Shown here in pieces: positions 1 through 9,858 of a DNA stretch of 64,000 nucleotides (within the stretch, counting starts at the first letter, position 1; each line of letters opens with the position of its first letter). This stretch comes from Clostridium bowmanii. GTDB lineage: Bacteria > Bacillota > Clostridia > Clostridiales > Clostridiaceae. The stretch covers positions 1 to 64,000 of the forward strand of contig NZ_JAHLDL010000027.1 in assembly GCF_018861315.1 (NCBI RefSeq), read 5' to 3'. The translations under genes and the position numbers were made by a program. The notes beneath the pieces were generated by a model. The model saw only the letters and a program-made list of their open reading frames with translations. It did no database searches and was not told where the DNA came from.

Positions 1-135
1 AAACTAAAAATTCCTTTTTGTAAATAATTGTAAATAAATATCTTTTAAGTAAATAATTAGTTTCTAAATTCATTCAGCGGAATATAAGTTACAAAATAGA
101 CATTGTCACTATAGTGAATATCTTCAGTTTATTAA

Positions 136-181
136 AAAAGCAGCAGCAGTGGCCGCTACTCCGACCATTGCTACTGCTTTT
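136..181. terminator. Bidirectional hairpin terminator
   Basis: A 17-bp near-perfect stem (136-152 with 165-181) is flanked by an A-run on the left and a T-run on the right, so it can end transcription on either strand. It lies just past the stop of the minus-strand PBP2 gene. Nothing else is visible in bases 1-206. Confidence 0.75.
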
Positions 182-206
182 ATCACAAATTAATCTTTTA
201 ATTAAT

Positions 207-2909
207 TTAATTAATACGTTTTAACTTCATATCATAATTATTCTTATACTTTGCCATTCTAGGATCATTTTTAAAATAACCTTCGTATATACCTTTAGCT
301 ACATTTGCAGCATCACTTCCATACCCTCCGTCAAATATTACTACAGATATTGCAATTTCTGGATTGGTAGCTGGAGCATATCCCACATACCATGCATAAT
401 CTCCTCTACCCACTTTATTTTGTATATCAGATGAACTAAACTGTGCCGTACCTGTTTTACCACCTGTAGGTATAGGAAAATCACCAAGTGCACCACTTGC
501 AGTACCATCGGTATTTCCGCCTGCTCCTGTAACATTGTTCATACCCTGCATAATAAGATTTCTGGTCTGCGCACTCATATCGGCTTTGCCTAAAACCACA
601 GGTTTTATTTGAGATACTAACTTTCCATTAGAATCTTTTATGTTATCAACTAAATGAAGCTTATATCTTGTCCCACCATTTGCAATAGTTGCTATATAAT
701 TAGCCATTTGAACAGGTGTGAAATTGTCCATACCCTGACCAATAGATGCAATATACATATTGTATGCTAAATTTAAAGAAGCATGTCCTTCACTTATCGC
801 TTGGTAGTTTACATCATTTAAAATTGCTTGTAAATCACCAGTAGTGAAATTTTGTCCTTTATTCTTAGGATCCGCAGTAATTAATTGTTTAAATAAATTC
901 TCGTACTTCTCCTTTGAAAAAGCTCCATTTTTCACAGAATTCGTTATTTCAGTTTTAATTTCAGTTTTAATTTCCGAAAGTTTTTTCCCTTCATAAACAA
1001 TTTTATTGTCTCCATCTCTATCGTATAAATCTATCTTATGGAATTTAACTCCATTCCCAGAAACTCCAATAGTTAAATCTTGTTCGATATTCAAAAGATA
1101 TTGAGTTGCTGACAAGTTTTTCTGTGATACAGTATTATATACTTGTCCAAAATTTTCGTTTATTTCTATCCCTGTACCAGGACTCGTGGACTTAGGATCA
1201 GCTCCTAGTCCAAACCCCCAGGCATATTTAGCTAAAATATCATCTCCATATTTTGTCCTTAACAAACCACCCACATTCATAAAAAATGGATTGCTGGATT
1301 TTTCTAGTGCACTTACTACGTCTACTTCACCAAGTGCCCCATCTGTATAGAAATGATTTATATTTCCACCACCCATATCAAACTGGCCCTCATCATAATA
1401 AGTTGTATTACCATTTATAACTCCAGTTTGAAGACCTGCAATTGCTGTCATTGGCTTAAAAGTAGAACCTGAAGGAATAAGTGACATAGTTGCATAATTG
1501 TATAGGTATTTAGGATAATAATCAAAATTGTCCTTTCTAATTGTAGTATTCCCCTTTATGCTTGTATTTATTGGGAACATATAATCAATTAAACTTTGTG
1601 ATTTTCCCTGAGCTTTTGCCATCTTTTCATAGTCTGGATTAAAATATTTTTCTGATTGAGCCTGCGTTAAGCCCTGCGACGTAGAAAAATCATTTGGATT
1701 GTAACCTGGCAAACTAGTAAGTGCTAGTATTCCACCAGTATGAATATCTATGGCAACAGCGGCGCCTCTTGTAGCATTTGATACATTTAAATCATTCACA
1801 AATCCTTTGCTTTGCAATTTTTTCATTTCACTATTTAAAGCATTTTCTGTGGTATACTGCAAATTTGCATCTAATGTAAGCTTGACATTTTTTCCGGGAG
1901 TTACCTTCTTACTAGAAGATTGAGTAACCTCATCTATTCCACCCTTCTCTCCTTTAAGATAACTTTCCATGGCAGCTTCAATTCCAGAAACTCCCACATA
2001 ATCCTTACTTGTGTCATAACCCTTTGCTGCATATTTATCCTGATTTGCAGAACTTATTTTGCTTATATATCCCAAAACCGATGAAGCAAGCTGTCCATAT
2101 GGATATTGCCTCACAGGCTGAATTTCTACCTTAATTCCAGGTAATTCTGAAAGACTTTGCTCAAATATAAGTGATGTATCTTTCTTTATATTAGTTACTA
2201 TGCTAATTGATTTATATTTTGAAAAAGTGTTCATTTTTATACCGTCTTCCACAATTAAATATCTTCTTAATACCTCTTGTGTTTCTTGTATATGTAAACT
2301 TGAAACTCCCTTTATTACCTCATATTCTTTTAGAAGTTCATTATATGTTTGCTCTGGGGTTAATTTTAAAAGCTCATTATTTAGCTTAGTAATTTCCTCT
2401 GGAGTTAAATCATCTTCTTTTTTATTATCAAATTTTGTTTTTAATATATTAGCTTGAAGACCTCTATCTTTCAAAAACCTCAACTTCAAAACTTGTATTT
2501 CCTTAGGATTACTTGAACTAAATTCAAATCTATAAGGTTTAATCTTTAAAGGAAAACTGTCTACCTGAGCTTCTCCATTTTCATCTAAAATTTTAAATAC
2601 CTTTTGTAGTGTTACAAATATCTCTAGATCAGCCTTAACTGTATCGGTATATGTAAGGTTATATCCTGGAACTTCAGTTGCAAGTCCTATTCCATTTTTG
2701 TCTGTTATGAGACCTCTCGGTGCCTCTACTGTTAAAATATTATGAGTCTTAATTTCTGCTAACTCCTTGTAGTATTGCCCCTTTAATACTTGTATAGTAA
2801 ATAGCTTTGCAATTATTAGTGAAAATATAACTACCATAATTACAAATAGGACATTATACCTGTTAAGTTTCTTTTCTGCTTCCATTTCATCACCACTGTA
2901 AACTTTCAT
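207..2909 (-). CDS. Penicillin-binding protein 2-like transpeptidase (class B PBP)
   Basis: Membrane-anchored D,D-transpeptidase that cross-links peptidoglycan, of the PBP2/MrdA type used in elongation or spore cortex synthesis. One membrane segment lies at about residues 19-40, followed by a dimerisation domain and the transpeptidase domain. The three active-site motifs are visible: SxxK (S482-T-F-K485), SxN (S538-S-N540) and KTGT near residue 820. At 900 aa it is clearly longer than the usual 600-700; the excess appears to be spread through the linker and the region around residues 410-470 and 620-700. The start is uncertain: ATG at 2909 has a weak AAAGGTG upstream, and the internal ATG at 2885 follows GGTGATGAA. 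It is a single gene with a terminator on its 3' side. The family is certain; the exact cellular role (elongation or sporulation) is not. Confidence 0.93.
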   Translation of the reverse strand: MKVYSGDEMEAEKKLNRYNVLFVIMVVIFSLIIAKLFTIQVLKGQYYKELAEIKTHNILTVEAPRGLITDKNGIGLATEVPGYNLTYTDTVKADLEIFVTLQKVFKILDENGEAQVDSFPLKIKPYRFEFSSSNPKEIQVLKLRFLKDRGLQANILKTKFDNKKEDDLTPEEITKLNNELLKLTPEQTYNELLKEYEVIKGVSSLHIQETQEVLRRYLIVEDGIKMNTFSKYKSISIVTNIKKDTSLIFEQSLSELPGIKVEIQPVRQYPYGQLASSVLGYISKISSANQDKYAAKGYDTSKDYVGVSGIEAAMESYLKGEKGGIDEVTQSSSKKVTPGKNVKLTLDANLQYTTENALNSEMKKLQSKGFVNDLNVSNATRGAAVAIDIHTGGILALTSLPGYNPNDFSTSQGLTQAQSEKYFNPDYEKMAKAQGKSQSLIDYMFPINTSIKGNTTIRKDNFDYYPKYLYNYATMSLIPSGSTFKPMTAIAGLQTGVINGNTTYYDEGQFDMGGGNINHFYTDGALGEVDVVSALEKSSNPFFMNVGGLLRTKYGDDILAKYAWGFGLGADPKSTSPGTGIEINENFGQVYNTVSQKNLSATQYLLNIEQDLTIGVSGNGVKFHKIDLYDRDGDNKIVYEGKKLSEIKTEIKTEITNSVKNGAFSKEKYENLFKQLITADPKNKGQNFTTGDLQAILNDVNYQAISEGHASLNLAYNMYIASIGQGMDNFTPVQMANYIATIANGGTRYKLHLVDNIKDSNGKLVSQIKPVVLGKADMSAQTRNLIMQGMNNVTGAGGNTDGTASGALGDFPIPTGGKTGTAQFSSSDIQNKVGRGDYAWYVGYAPATNPEIAISVVIFDGGYGSDAANVAKGIYEGYFKNDPRMAKYKNNYDMKLKRIN

Positions 2910-3039
2910 TTTTTATGTACACACCTTTCATGACTTAAGTCTTAATTATTATATCATAATTTTCGTTATTATCTTCATTTTGTGCACTCCCCAAAAGTAA
3001 GAATTTATAAGAAATTCTAGAAACTCTGCGAAAATAAAG

Positions 3040-3064
3040 ACGGGCCACCATTGAGGTAGCCCGT
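3040..3064. terminator. Hairpin between DUF421 and PBP2 genes
   Basis: A 9-bp GC-rich stem (3040-3048 with 3056-3064, one mismatch) lies just past the stop of the minus-strand DUF421 gene. On that strand it is followed by TCTTTATTTT, so it probably ends the DUF4363-DUF421 transcript. Confidence 0.6.
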
Positions 3065-3102
3065 ACAAAAAGAATCAATTAATATTTTATATTACAGTAC
3101 AC

Positions 3103-3438
3103 CTATTTTTTTAAAATATTGAGCTTCCAATTCGTATCAAGCTTTCCCTTATTGATAATAATAGTTGGCGTATGTTCTAGTATAGGTGTGAATTTGTTTT
3201 TTAATGCTAACCTAGCACTTATAAACATTAAAACTACGAGTAATCCAGAACCATAAACTGACTTCAACGTAACCTTGTCTACAAGTGCTTCAGCCGCAAC
3301 GTTTGCGAGTATCATAAGCCCTGCTAACTCATAGGCTGTCATTTGGGCCATAGCTTTTTTAGTCAAAACTCTAGTACAAAGATAAGTGAAATAAAAAACT
3401 ATTATAACTCTTATACTAAGGGCTATAAAATCAATCAT
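3103..3438 (-). CDS. Short DUF421 (YetF-like) membrane protein
   Basis: Membrane protein of the DUF421/YetF family, whose function is poorly known. Three hydrophobic segments (about residues 5-20, 35-55, 62-80) precede the start of the cytoplasmic DUF421 part, with the signature MTAYELAGLMILANVAAEA. Family members are usually around 200-230 aa. This one stops at 111 aa, right where the cytoplasmic beta domain should begin, and the DNA downstream has further stops in frame, so it looks like a C-terminally truncated or naturally short form. A GGAGG site precedes the ATG. It follows the DUF4363 gene after about 39 bp, a pairing common in clostridia, and probably shares its transcript. A second DUF421 gene at 10818-11351 is also damaged. 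Confidence 0.7.
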   Translation of the reverse strand: MIDFIALSIRVIIVFYFTYLCTRVLTKKAMAQMTAYELAGLMILANVAAEALVDKVTLKSVYGSGLLVVLMFISARLALKNKFTPILEHTPTIIINKGKLDTNWKLNILKK

Positions 3439-3477
3439 GTTGTTCCTCCAAAAAAATTAGTTTAGCTCTAACCTAAC

Positions 3478-3849
3478 TCAAGGCCCACAAAATGCCTTCA
3501 TAACAAAGTTAAGAGAAGATTTCAGTCCTCCAATATATTCAAGCGCATAATCCTGCTCATGTCGTATTGAAATATCCAGCTGTCCTAATGTGAACTCGAA
3601 AGTTGTGAAGATTTCTGTTGAATTATTTGATTGAATCAATATCCTTTTTCTATTATAAATACTTTTTAATTTCTCCATTGATTTTTTGGCTTGATTCCAA
3701 TCTTTTATTGAAACACTTTTTTCGATTTGATTTAATTGTAGATTAAATTCAATTCTAGGCAAAAAAGCATTAAATATGATCCACATAACAGTAAAAGATA
3801 TTACCCAAGTTATCCCAATAGCAAGTCTCATATCATTATTATTTTTCAT
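3478..3849 (-). CDS. DUF4363 family membrane-anchored protein
   Basis: Small protein of unknown function with one N-terminal membrane segment (about residues 8-28) and a helical extracellular part of about 90 residues. The sequence pattern (charged helix, then a conserved ALEYIGGLKSSL-type C-terminal helix) fits DUF4363. I choose the ATG at 3849 because GGAGGTGG lies 5 nt upstream of it; the longer frame starting at 3873 would put that Shine-Dalgarno inside the gene. It is upstream of, and probably co-transcribed with, the DUF421 gene, which is the usual partner of this family. The role is unknown; a part in spore or envelope physiology is only inference. Bases 3850-4162 beyond it are noncoding and should hold divergent promoters, none of which I could fix with confidence. 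Confidence 0.7.
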   Translation of the reverse strand: MKNNNDMRLAIGITWVISFTVMWIIFNAFLPRIEFNLQLNQIEKSVSIKDWNQAKKSMEKLKSIYNRKRILIQSNNSTEIFTTFEFTLGQLDISIRHEQDYALEYIGGLKSSLNFVMKAFCGP

Positions 3850-4162
3850 AATTTCCACCTCCATCTGGATCATATTTATTATTTACATAAAATAGAATTA
3901 TTACACCTTTTTATTTACCTAATGGATTAGCTGATTTGTCTACAATAACAAAACTCTCATTTTAATTGTACTAAAAGTGATGTATAATTTTTTCATATGC
4001 AAAGTTTGACGAAAGTTGCGAATGAATTATATCATTAAATGTGATGTATTTAAAGGTAACTCGTAGCTATTTGTAGAAATACAACTATAATATATATCAT
4101 GCAGTAATTAATAATTTGATTAAAGCCATTATTTAAATAATTAAACAAAGGGGATATTCATT

Positions 4163-5632
4163 ATGAATAATATAATGCCAGTTAAAAGTTTGCATTATAA
4201 AAATGACAGTATTAATAAAAATGAATATGTAGAAAAAAATAAATATATAGAGAAACTTGATTTAGAAGAAAGTTTAAATGAAAGAATTATAATACTTGAA
4301 GAGGAACTACAGTGTACCAAGGAAAGCCTACAAACATCAAATGAGGAACAGCTTGCTTATAATGAAGAACTACTCACTGCAAACGAAGAATTAAAATCAG
4401 CAAATAATGAATTACTAAGAATTAATACCCAATATCAATATAAAAATGAAGAATTGGCTGATTTATATAACGATATGATAAACTATGTAAATAGTTCAGA
4501 TATTGGAACTATTTTTCTCGATGAAAAACTTTGTGTAAGAAAATTTACACCCAGTATTACTAAAGAGATAAACCTTAAGCTGCAGGATATTGGGCGTCAA
4601 ATGCAGGATATATCAAGTAATCTGATCAATGATGACTTAAATATAGGTGCAAGTCAAGTATTAACTAATCATCTGCCCTATGAGAAGGAAGTTCAAAGTA
4701 AAAATGGAAACTGGTATTTCTTGAAATGCTCACCATACTGTACATCTGAGAATTTAATTAAAGGAGTCGTCTTATCTCTTGTGGATATAACAGCCAAGAA
4801 ATTATTAAATGAAGCTAATTTATCCGAAACCTTAAAGACGGAATTTTTCAGTAACCTTTCCCATGAACTGAGAACCCCTCTAAACGTAATTTTATGTGCC
4901 TTACAGCTTTTGGATGTGGTTTCATGCGGTGAGGTTAATGATGTTAATGATAAAGTAATGAAATTTAAAAAGTATAGTAACATAATGAAACAGAATTGTT
5001 ACAGACAATTACGACTGGTTAACAATATGATTGATATTACAAAACTTGATGCAGGTTTTTTTGAGTTAACGCTTTCGAACTGTAATATCGTCAATATTGT
5101 TGAATGTGTTACTATGTCAGTAGCCGAATATATTAAATCTAAGTCCATTGAATTAATATTTGATACTAATATAGAAGAGTGTACAATGTCCTGCGATGCA
5201 GAAAAGATTGAAAGAGTGATACTAAATATACTTGCTAATTCAATAAAGTTCACAAAACCAGGCGGAAATATACTAGTAAATATGTATGTTAGTGGAGAAA
5301 ATGTTAATATATCAATAAAAGATACAGGTATAGGCATTCCAAATGATAAGTTAGATATTATTTTTGATAGATTTAGACAAGTAGATAGGTCACTTACACG
5401 AAACCAGGAAGGCAGTGGTATTGGACTTTCCATAGTCAAATCTCTTGTGGAGCTACATGGAGGCAGCATTTCTGTAACCAGTGAATACGGCAAAGGAACA
5501 GAGTTTATAATTGTATTTCCAGTAATAGTACTACCTGAAGAGAACGATATATGTAGAGTAGTTGAAGCTGAATCACAAGAAAGAATTGAGAGAATACATA
5601 TTGAGTTTTCTGACATTTATTCATTAAATTAG
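4163..5632 (+). CDS. Soluble PAS sensor histidine kinase with NEEL-repeat coiled coil
   Basis: Cytoplasmic two-component kinase of 489 aa with no membrane segment. Order: a coiled coil with repeated NEEL units (about residues 40-105), a PAS domain (about 106-212), HisKA with phosphoacceptor H234 in NLSHELRTPL, and a HATPase_c domain with the N box near ILNILANSIKF and G boxes DTGIGIP and GSGIGLS. The coiled coil and PAS closely resemble the C-terminal part of the CheB-CheR fusion just downstream (both have NEEL repeats, a TIFLD or TLFLD strand, and an RKFTP or KHFTN element), so the two look like products of a shared ancestor or a split gene. No response regulator lies beside it. The signal is unknown. 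Confidence 0.9.
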   Translation: MNNIMPVKSLHYKNDSINKNEYVEKNKYIEKLDLEESLNERIIILEEELQCTKESLQTSNEEQLAYNEELLTANEELKSANNELLRINTQYQYKNEELADLYNDMINYVNSSDIGTIFLDEKLCVRKFTPSITKEINLKLQDIGRQMQDISSNLINDDLNIGASQVLTNHLPYEKEVQSKNGNWYFLKCSPYCTSENLIKGVVLSLVDITAKKLLNEANLSETLKTEFFSNLSHELRTPLNVILCALQLLDVVSCGEVNDVNDKVMKFKKYSNIMKQNCYRQLRLVNNMIDITKLDAGFFELTLSNCNIVNIVECVTMSVAEYIKSKSIELIFDTNIEECTMSCDAEKIERVILNILANSIKFTKPGGNILVNMYVSGENVNISIKDTGIGIPNDKLDIIFDRFRQVDRSLTRNQEGSGIGLSIVKSLVELHGGSISVTSEYGKGTEFIIVFPVIVLPEENDICRVVEAESQERIERIHIEFSDIYSLN

Positions 5633-5726
5633 TTAGCCTCGTATATATGTCATAGTCAAATTATCTCTTTCAGAGATACATGTCTTGCAGAGCTGCATCC
5701 CCTGCTGAGCTACTATTAATGACTTC

Positions 5727-5770
5727 AGAAGGAAATCCTCTCACTTATATATGTGGGAGACTTTCCTTCT
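5727..5770 (+). terminator. Hairpin after the histidine kinase
   Basis: An 18-bp imperfect stem (AGAAGGAAA... pairing with ...TTTCCTTCT) with loop TTATATAT, followed by TAAATTT. It would separate the kinase from the CheB-CheR gene, so the two are probably transcribed separately. Confidence 0.6.
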
Positions 5771-5901
5771 TAAATTTGGTTAATTAGTCACTCTAAAAAA
5801 TAAAATGCAAATTTATAAACTATTATACTCTGATTACAGATATTTTGTTATAATAAGAAGATAAGATGATATTTGATTCAATTTCTAAATGGAGGGATAA
5901 A

Positions 5902-8571
5902 ATGAAGGGGAATAAGAACCTTGACATAAACATAAGTACTAAAAATTCTGTGGGCAATGCTCCCAAAACGAATACAGCAAAAACAGACTTTTCAATTATT
6001 GGAATCGGTGCCTCCGCAGGAGGACTAGATGCTTTATCAGTTTTCCTTTGTAATGTGCCTAAAAATAGTGGCTTGGCTTTTGTTATTGTTCAGCACATGG
6101 AGAAGAATAGCAAGACTATTTTGGTAGATTTACTTCAGGGTGATACTAGTATGAAAGTTGTACAGGCCCATGAGAATATGTCTGTTCAACCAAACTTTGT
6201 CTATGTAATTCCCCCAAACAAGAATATGTCTATTAATCATAATACGATACACCTTTTTGATTATACTAAGCCCCACAATTTGCGTCTGCCTATAGATTTC
6301 TTCTTTTGCTCACTGGCTAATGATATGAAGGAGAGAAGTATTGGTGTCATACTCTCAGGAATGGGCGCCGACGGTACAGAGGGACTTAAACAAATTAAGG
6401 AAAAAAAAGGCGGTGTCTTTATACAAGAGCCATCCTCTGCTAAATTCGAGGACATGCCTCGCAGTGCCATCGAGGCGGGTTTAGCTGATGTTATATCCAC
6501 TGTAGAGACAATGCCTTCAAATATTATTTCCTATATTCAGGATAAACCTGATATGATTATGACTGACAAGGACAATGCAGATAAACTCAAGATTTACTTC
6601 GACAATATTATAGCCTTGCTTCGATCACATACAGGCCATGATTTTTCTTCATACAAAAAAAACACTATACAACGTAGGATTGAAAGGTGTATGGGTATTC
6701 ATAAAATTGACGATATAGCCGCCTACGTCCGTTTTTTGAAGAATAATCCACAGGAACTTAATTTATTATTTAAGGAATTTTTAATTGGGGTTACCAGTTT
6801 CTTTCGTGAACCCTTGGAATGGAAATTGTTAGAGGATAAAGTTATACCAGCCCTCTTAGCACAGCGGTCGCCCACAGATACGGTTCGAATTTGGACATCT
6901 GGCTGTTCCACCGGCGAAGAGGCTTACTCCTTAGCCATTGTTTTCAAAGACGTTATGGATAAGTTAAAGTCTCCCGATAACTTTTCTATTCAAATTTTTG
7001 CTACTGATCTTGACAATGAAGCTATTGATAAAGCCCGAGAAGGGATTTTTCCCCTTAGCATCTCAAAAGATATGTCCACTGAGCGCCTGACTAGATATTT
7101 CGCTAAGGTGGATCGCGGCTATCAGGTTAACAAAGAAATTCGCGATATGGTGATCTTTGCTCAGCAAAACTTGATTAAGGATCCGCCATTTACAAAGGTG
7201 GATGTAATGATCTGCCGAAATCTGCTTATCTATCTGACACCTGAAATTCAGAAAAAGCTCATTCCTCTCTTTCATTACAGTCTTAATAGTGGTGGCTTTT
7301 TGTTTTTAGGTAGCGCGGAGTCAGTAGGCAACTTTACTGAGCTTTTTAAACCACTTGATCTCAAATCCCGAATCTATCAGAGACTTAGGCCCTTAATTCA
7401 GACGGAGCCTATAGAATTCCCCAACTCCTTTGCTCCGCATCAGACTGAAGTGAACCAGCCGACCACCGATGTTCAAAACATGCAGTCGCAGGCAGATAAA
7501 CTGATTTTGCAATGTTATTCACCGGCCACTGTGCTCGTAAACGGTAAAGGTGATATTCTCTACATTACCGGGCGAACTGGTAAGTACCTAGAACCTCCCT
7601 CTGGCAAGGTTAACTGGAATATTTTTGCCATGGCACGTGAAGGTCTAAACTATAAACTCAGTGATACCTTCTACAAAGCTATTCGACAAAAGAAGGAGAT
7701 TACTTCCAAAAATGCTGTTGTGATAAACGAAGGCGGGACACTGATGGTTGATATTTCAGTAAATCCTCTCAAAGATCCGGAGGAACTACGTGGAATGGTA
7801 ATGATTATTTTCACCGAAGTAACTGCCCCTAGTGCATGTAACACAGTAGACACAATGGGACCAATCCCTGCCAGTAATAAGCGTGAGGAGGAACTAGAGC
7901 AAGAACTACTACAAACTCGCCAAATGTGGCAAGTTGCTGGTGCAGAAATGCAGCTATCTCAAGAAGAATTTAAATCCAGCAATGAGGAATTGCAGTCATG
8001 CAACGAAGAACTCCAGTCCACAAACGAGGAACTGACTACAACAAAGGAAGAAGTTCAGTCCTCAAATGAAGAATTAAAGACCATTAATTTCGAACTACAG
8101 TCCAAGCTAGACGATCTATCATTAGTCACAAGCGATATGAATAATTTAATGGACAGTACAAAGATTGCCACCTTATTTTTGGATAACACCTTGCTCGTTA
8201 AACACTTCACCAATGAAATGACTGTAGTCTCTAGGTTAATTACCAGTGACGTGGGAAGGCCTGTTACTGATATTGCATCGGATCTTATTTATCCTGAACT
8301 AGAAGCGGATGTTAAGGAGGTGCAACGTACACTGACTAGTGTTGATAAACAAGTCATGTCTCGCAATGGGAGTTGGTTTAACGCGCGCATTTTACCATAC
8401 CACACCTTAGAAGAAAAGACAGATGGTGTAGTCATCACTTTTGTGGATATCACTAAGTCCAAGAAGCTAGAGGCGGAGCTATTACTTAAAAATGACAGGT
8501 TGCTTGCTGAATTAGAACAAGGTCATAAAGAAGTTGCTGCAACCTTAGATTTGGATAATAGTAAGTTATAA
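5902..8571 (+). CDS. CheB-CheR fusion protein with C-terminal coiled coil and PAS
   Basis: Fusion of a chemoreceptor methylesterase and methyltransferase, usually found in signalling modules outside the main chemotaxis cluster. Order from the ATG at 5902: CheB domain (about residues 30-210) with the Ser of IGASAGG, the His of VQHM and the Asp of GMGADGTEG; CheR domain (about 235-490) with the SAM-binding WTSGCSTGEEAYSLA and the CRNLLIYL motif; a linker PAS (about 530-640); a long NEEL coiled coil (about 665-745); and a last PAS (about 745-860). GGAGGG lies 5 nt before ATG 5902, so I prefer this over the ATG 36 bases earlier. Larger homologues end in a histidine kinase; here that part is absent and a separate kinase with the same coil-PAS lies upstream. 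No chemoreceptor gene is in the window. Confidence 0.9.
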   Translation: MKGNKNLDINISTKNSVGNAPKTNTAKTDFSIIGIGASAGGLDALSVFLCNVPKNSGLAFVIVQHMEKNSKTILVDLLQGDTSMKVVQAHENMSVQPNFVYVIPPNKNMSINHNTIHLFDYTKPHNLRLPIDFFFCSLANDMKERSIGVILSGMGADGTEGLKQIKEKKGGVFIQEPSSAKFEDMPRSAIEAGLADVISTVETMPSNIISYIQDKPDMIMTDKDNADKLKIYFDNIIALLRSHTGHDFSSYKKNTIQRRIERCMGIHKIDDIAAYVRFLKNNPQELNLLFKEFLIGVTSFFREPLEWKLLEDKVIPALLAQRSPTDTVRIWTSGCSTGEEAYSLAIVFKDVMDKLKSPDNFSIQIFATDLDNEAIDKAREGIFPLSISKDMSTERLTRYFAKVDRGYQVNKEIRDMVIFAQQNLIKDPPFTKVDVMICRNLLIYLTPEIQKKLIPLFHYSLNSGGFLFLGSAESVGNFTELFKPLDLKSRIYQRLRPLIQTEPIEFPNSFAPHQTEVNQPTTDVQNMQSQADKLILQCYSPATVLVNGKGDILYITGRTGKYLEPPSGKVNWNIFAMAREGLNYKLSDTFYKAIRQKKEITSKNAVVINEGGTLMVDISVNPLKDPEELRGMVMIIFTEVTAPSACNTVDTMGPIPASNKREEELEQELLQTRQMWQVAGAEMQLSQEEFKSSNEELQSCNEELQSTNEELTTTKEEVQSSNEELKTINFELQSKLDDLSLVTSDMNNLMDSTKIATLFLDNTLLVKHFTNEMTVVSRLITSDVGRPVTDIASDLIYPELEADVKEVQRTLTSVDKQVMSRNGSWFNARILPYHTLEEKTDGVVITFVDITKSKKLEAELLLKNDRLLAELEQGHKEVAATLDLDNSKL

Positions 8572-8650
8572 GTATTTCCTCCATCAAGGTATATGTAAAA
8601 AGTATTCTACACATACTAGTAACAATATTTACAATTGAGGGGTGAAGGTA

Positions 8651-9634
8651 TTGGATATAATTTCATTAATAAAAAAAGTTAAAAAGAGAGATGATATTAT
8701 AGATATTCAGGAGGCATATAATATATATGGTCTTCTAAGAGCAAGATATGTTAGTACCCAGACAGTTCAATTATTTAAGAACTTTGTTCATGATGTAGAT
8801 TGGGAAGTAGTCCTAGAAAAATTCCAGAAAGATTTTGAAAATCAAATAGATAATTTACAGAAATTAGGCGAAAAATTTCGTATAATAATGCCAAACAGAC
8901 CTCCGGTTGATGTTAAGTTCGCAACCCGTCTGAATGATATAACAGATGATTATATCTATAAAAAGATATACCATGACCTTGTTGCGCAGCTGATGTCTCT
9001 TAGTCATGCAGTTCGTACAACCAGCACGAATGATAATTTAAGAAATATTATCATAGAAGATTTAAAAATTCATTTTGAGGATTTTGATATCCTTTATAAG
9101 TTTGGAAAATTGAAAGGCTGGGAGGAGACTTATCCTACTTACAAGACTGCTATTATTCAGGAAAAAGAACAGCTTTCCGTGTCAGAAGCATTTCATATTT
9201 GGGATCATATTGTTATGAGATATGAACAACTTGAAATCATAGGTATATTCTCTAGCTTTGCTCATGATACTGAGTTTAAGGTAATACTTCAACATGGGTC
9301 ATATGTATATAACAAGCAAATTAAAAAGCTTGAGGAGTTAGCACTAAAACTTAATGTACCCTTGCCTAACAGAGCTGCACTACCAGTAACGACACCAATA
9401 GATCCTGAAATGATTACTGATAGGTTTATGTATCGAATCATTTTAAGCTGGCAATTATCTGCCTTAGATGCTCATCTTAGAGCAATCATTGAAACTATTA
9501 GGAATGAATCATTGCGTAGGTTATGGACCGGACTCCTTGATGCAGAGTTAGCATATTACGATAAATATCTGAAGTATGGAAAAATGAAGGGTTGGACAAG
9601 AGTAGTCCCAATATTTGGGGAGCCAGTTACATAA
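8651..9634 (+). CDS. DUF3231 family protein, two tandem repeats
   Basis: Protein of 327 aa made of two related halves of about 165 residues. Each half ends with a PNRP/PNRA element followed by a helical segment and a tyrosine- and glycine-rich KYGKMKGW-type motif (FGKLKGWEETYP in the first half, YGKMKGWTRVVP in the second). This is the layout of DUF3231, thought to have ferritin-like helical bundles and seen in spore formers. I prefer TTG at 8651, which has GAGGGG 8 nt upstream; a GTG at 8642 overlaps that site. It lies 80 bp after the CheB-CheR gene with no terminator between, so co-transcription is possible. The function is unknown; a spore coat or stress role is inference. Confidence 0.75.
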   Translation: MDIISLIKKVKKRDDIIDIQEAYNIYGLLRARYVSTQTVQLFKNFVHDVDWEVVLEKFQKDFENQIDNLQKLGEKFRIIMPNRPPVDVKFATRLNDITDDYIYKKIYHDLVAQLMSLSHAVRTTSTNDNLRNIIIEDLKIHFEDFDILYKFGKLKGWEETYPTYKTAIIQEKEQLSVSEAFHIWDHIVMRYEQLEIIGIFSSFAHDTEFKVILQHGSYVYNKQIKKLEELALKLNVPLPNRAALPVTTPIDPEMITDRFMYRIILSWQLSALDAHLRAIIETIRNESLRRLWTGLLDAELAYYDKYLKYGKMKGWTRVVPIFGEPVT

Positions 9635-9679
9635 ATTGAGTTCATATGAAAAAACTCTATACGAAGATTTTAAAAGTGC

Positions 9680-9718
9680 TCCCTAAACGTAGGATAAAAC
9701 TATGGTTGGGGGTTTTTA
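9680..9718 (+). terminator. Probable terminator after DUF3231 gene
   Basis: CCCTAAACGTAGG (9681-9693) can pair, with several G-U pairs, with ACTATGGTTGGGG (9699-9711, running to the T-run at 9713-9717). Confidence 0.5.
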
Positions 9719-9858
9719 TATCAGGCCCCTTTTGCTAAAATAATTCCCAGCAAAAAAAATATTCCTTGAAAATTCAGACTTTTTTAACAATTTAGTTATA
9801 TAACGTGATATAATCTATTATTATATTATAAAATAATAATCTATGGAGGGATACAATT

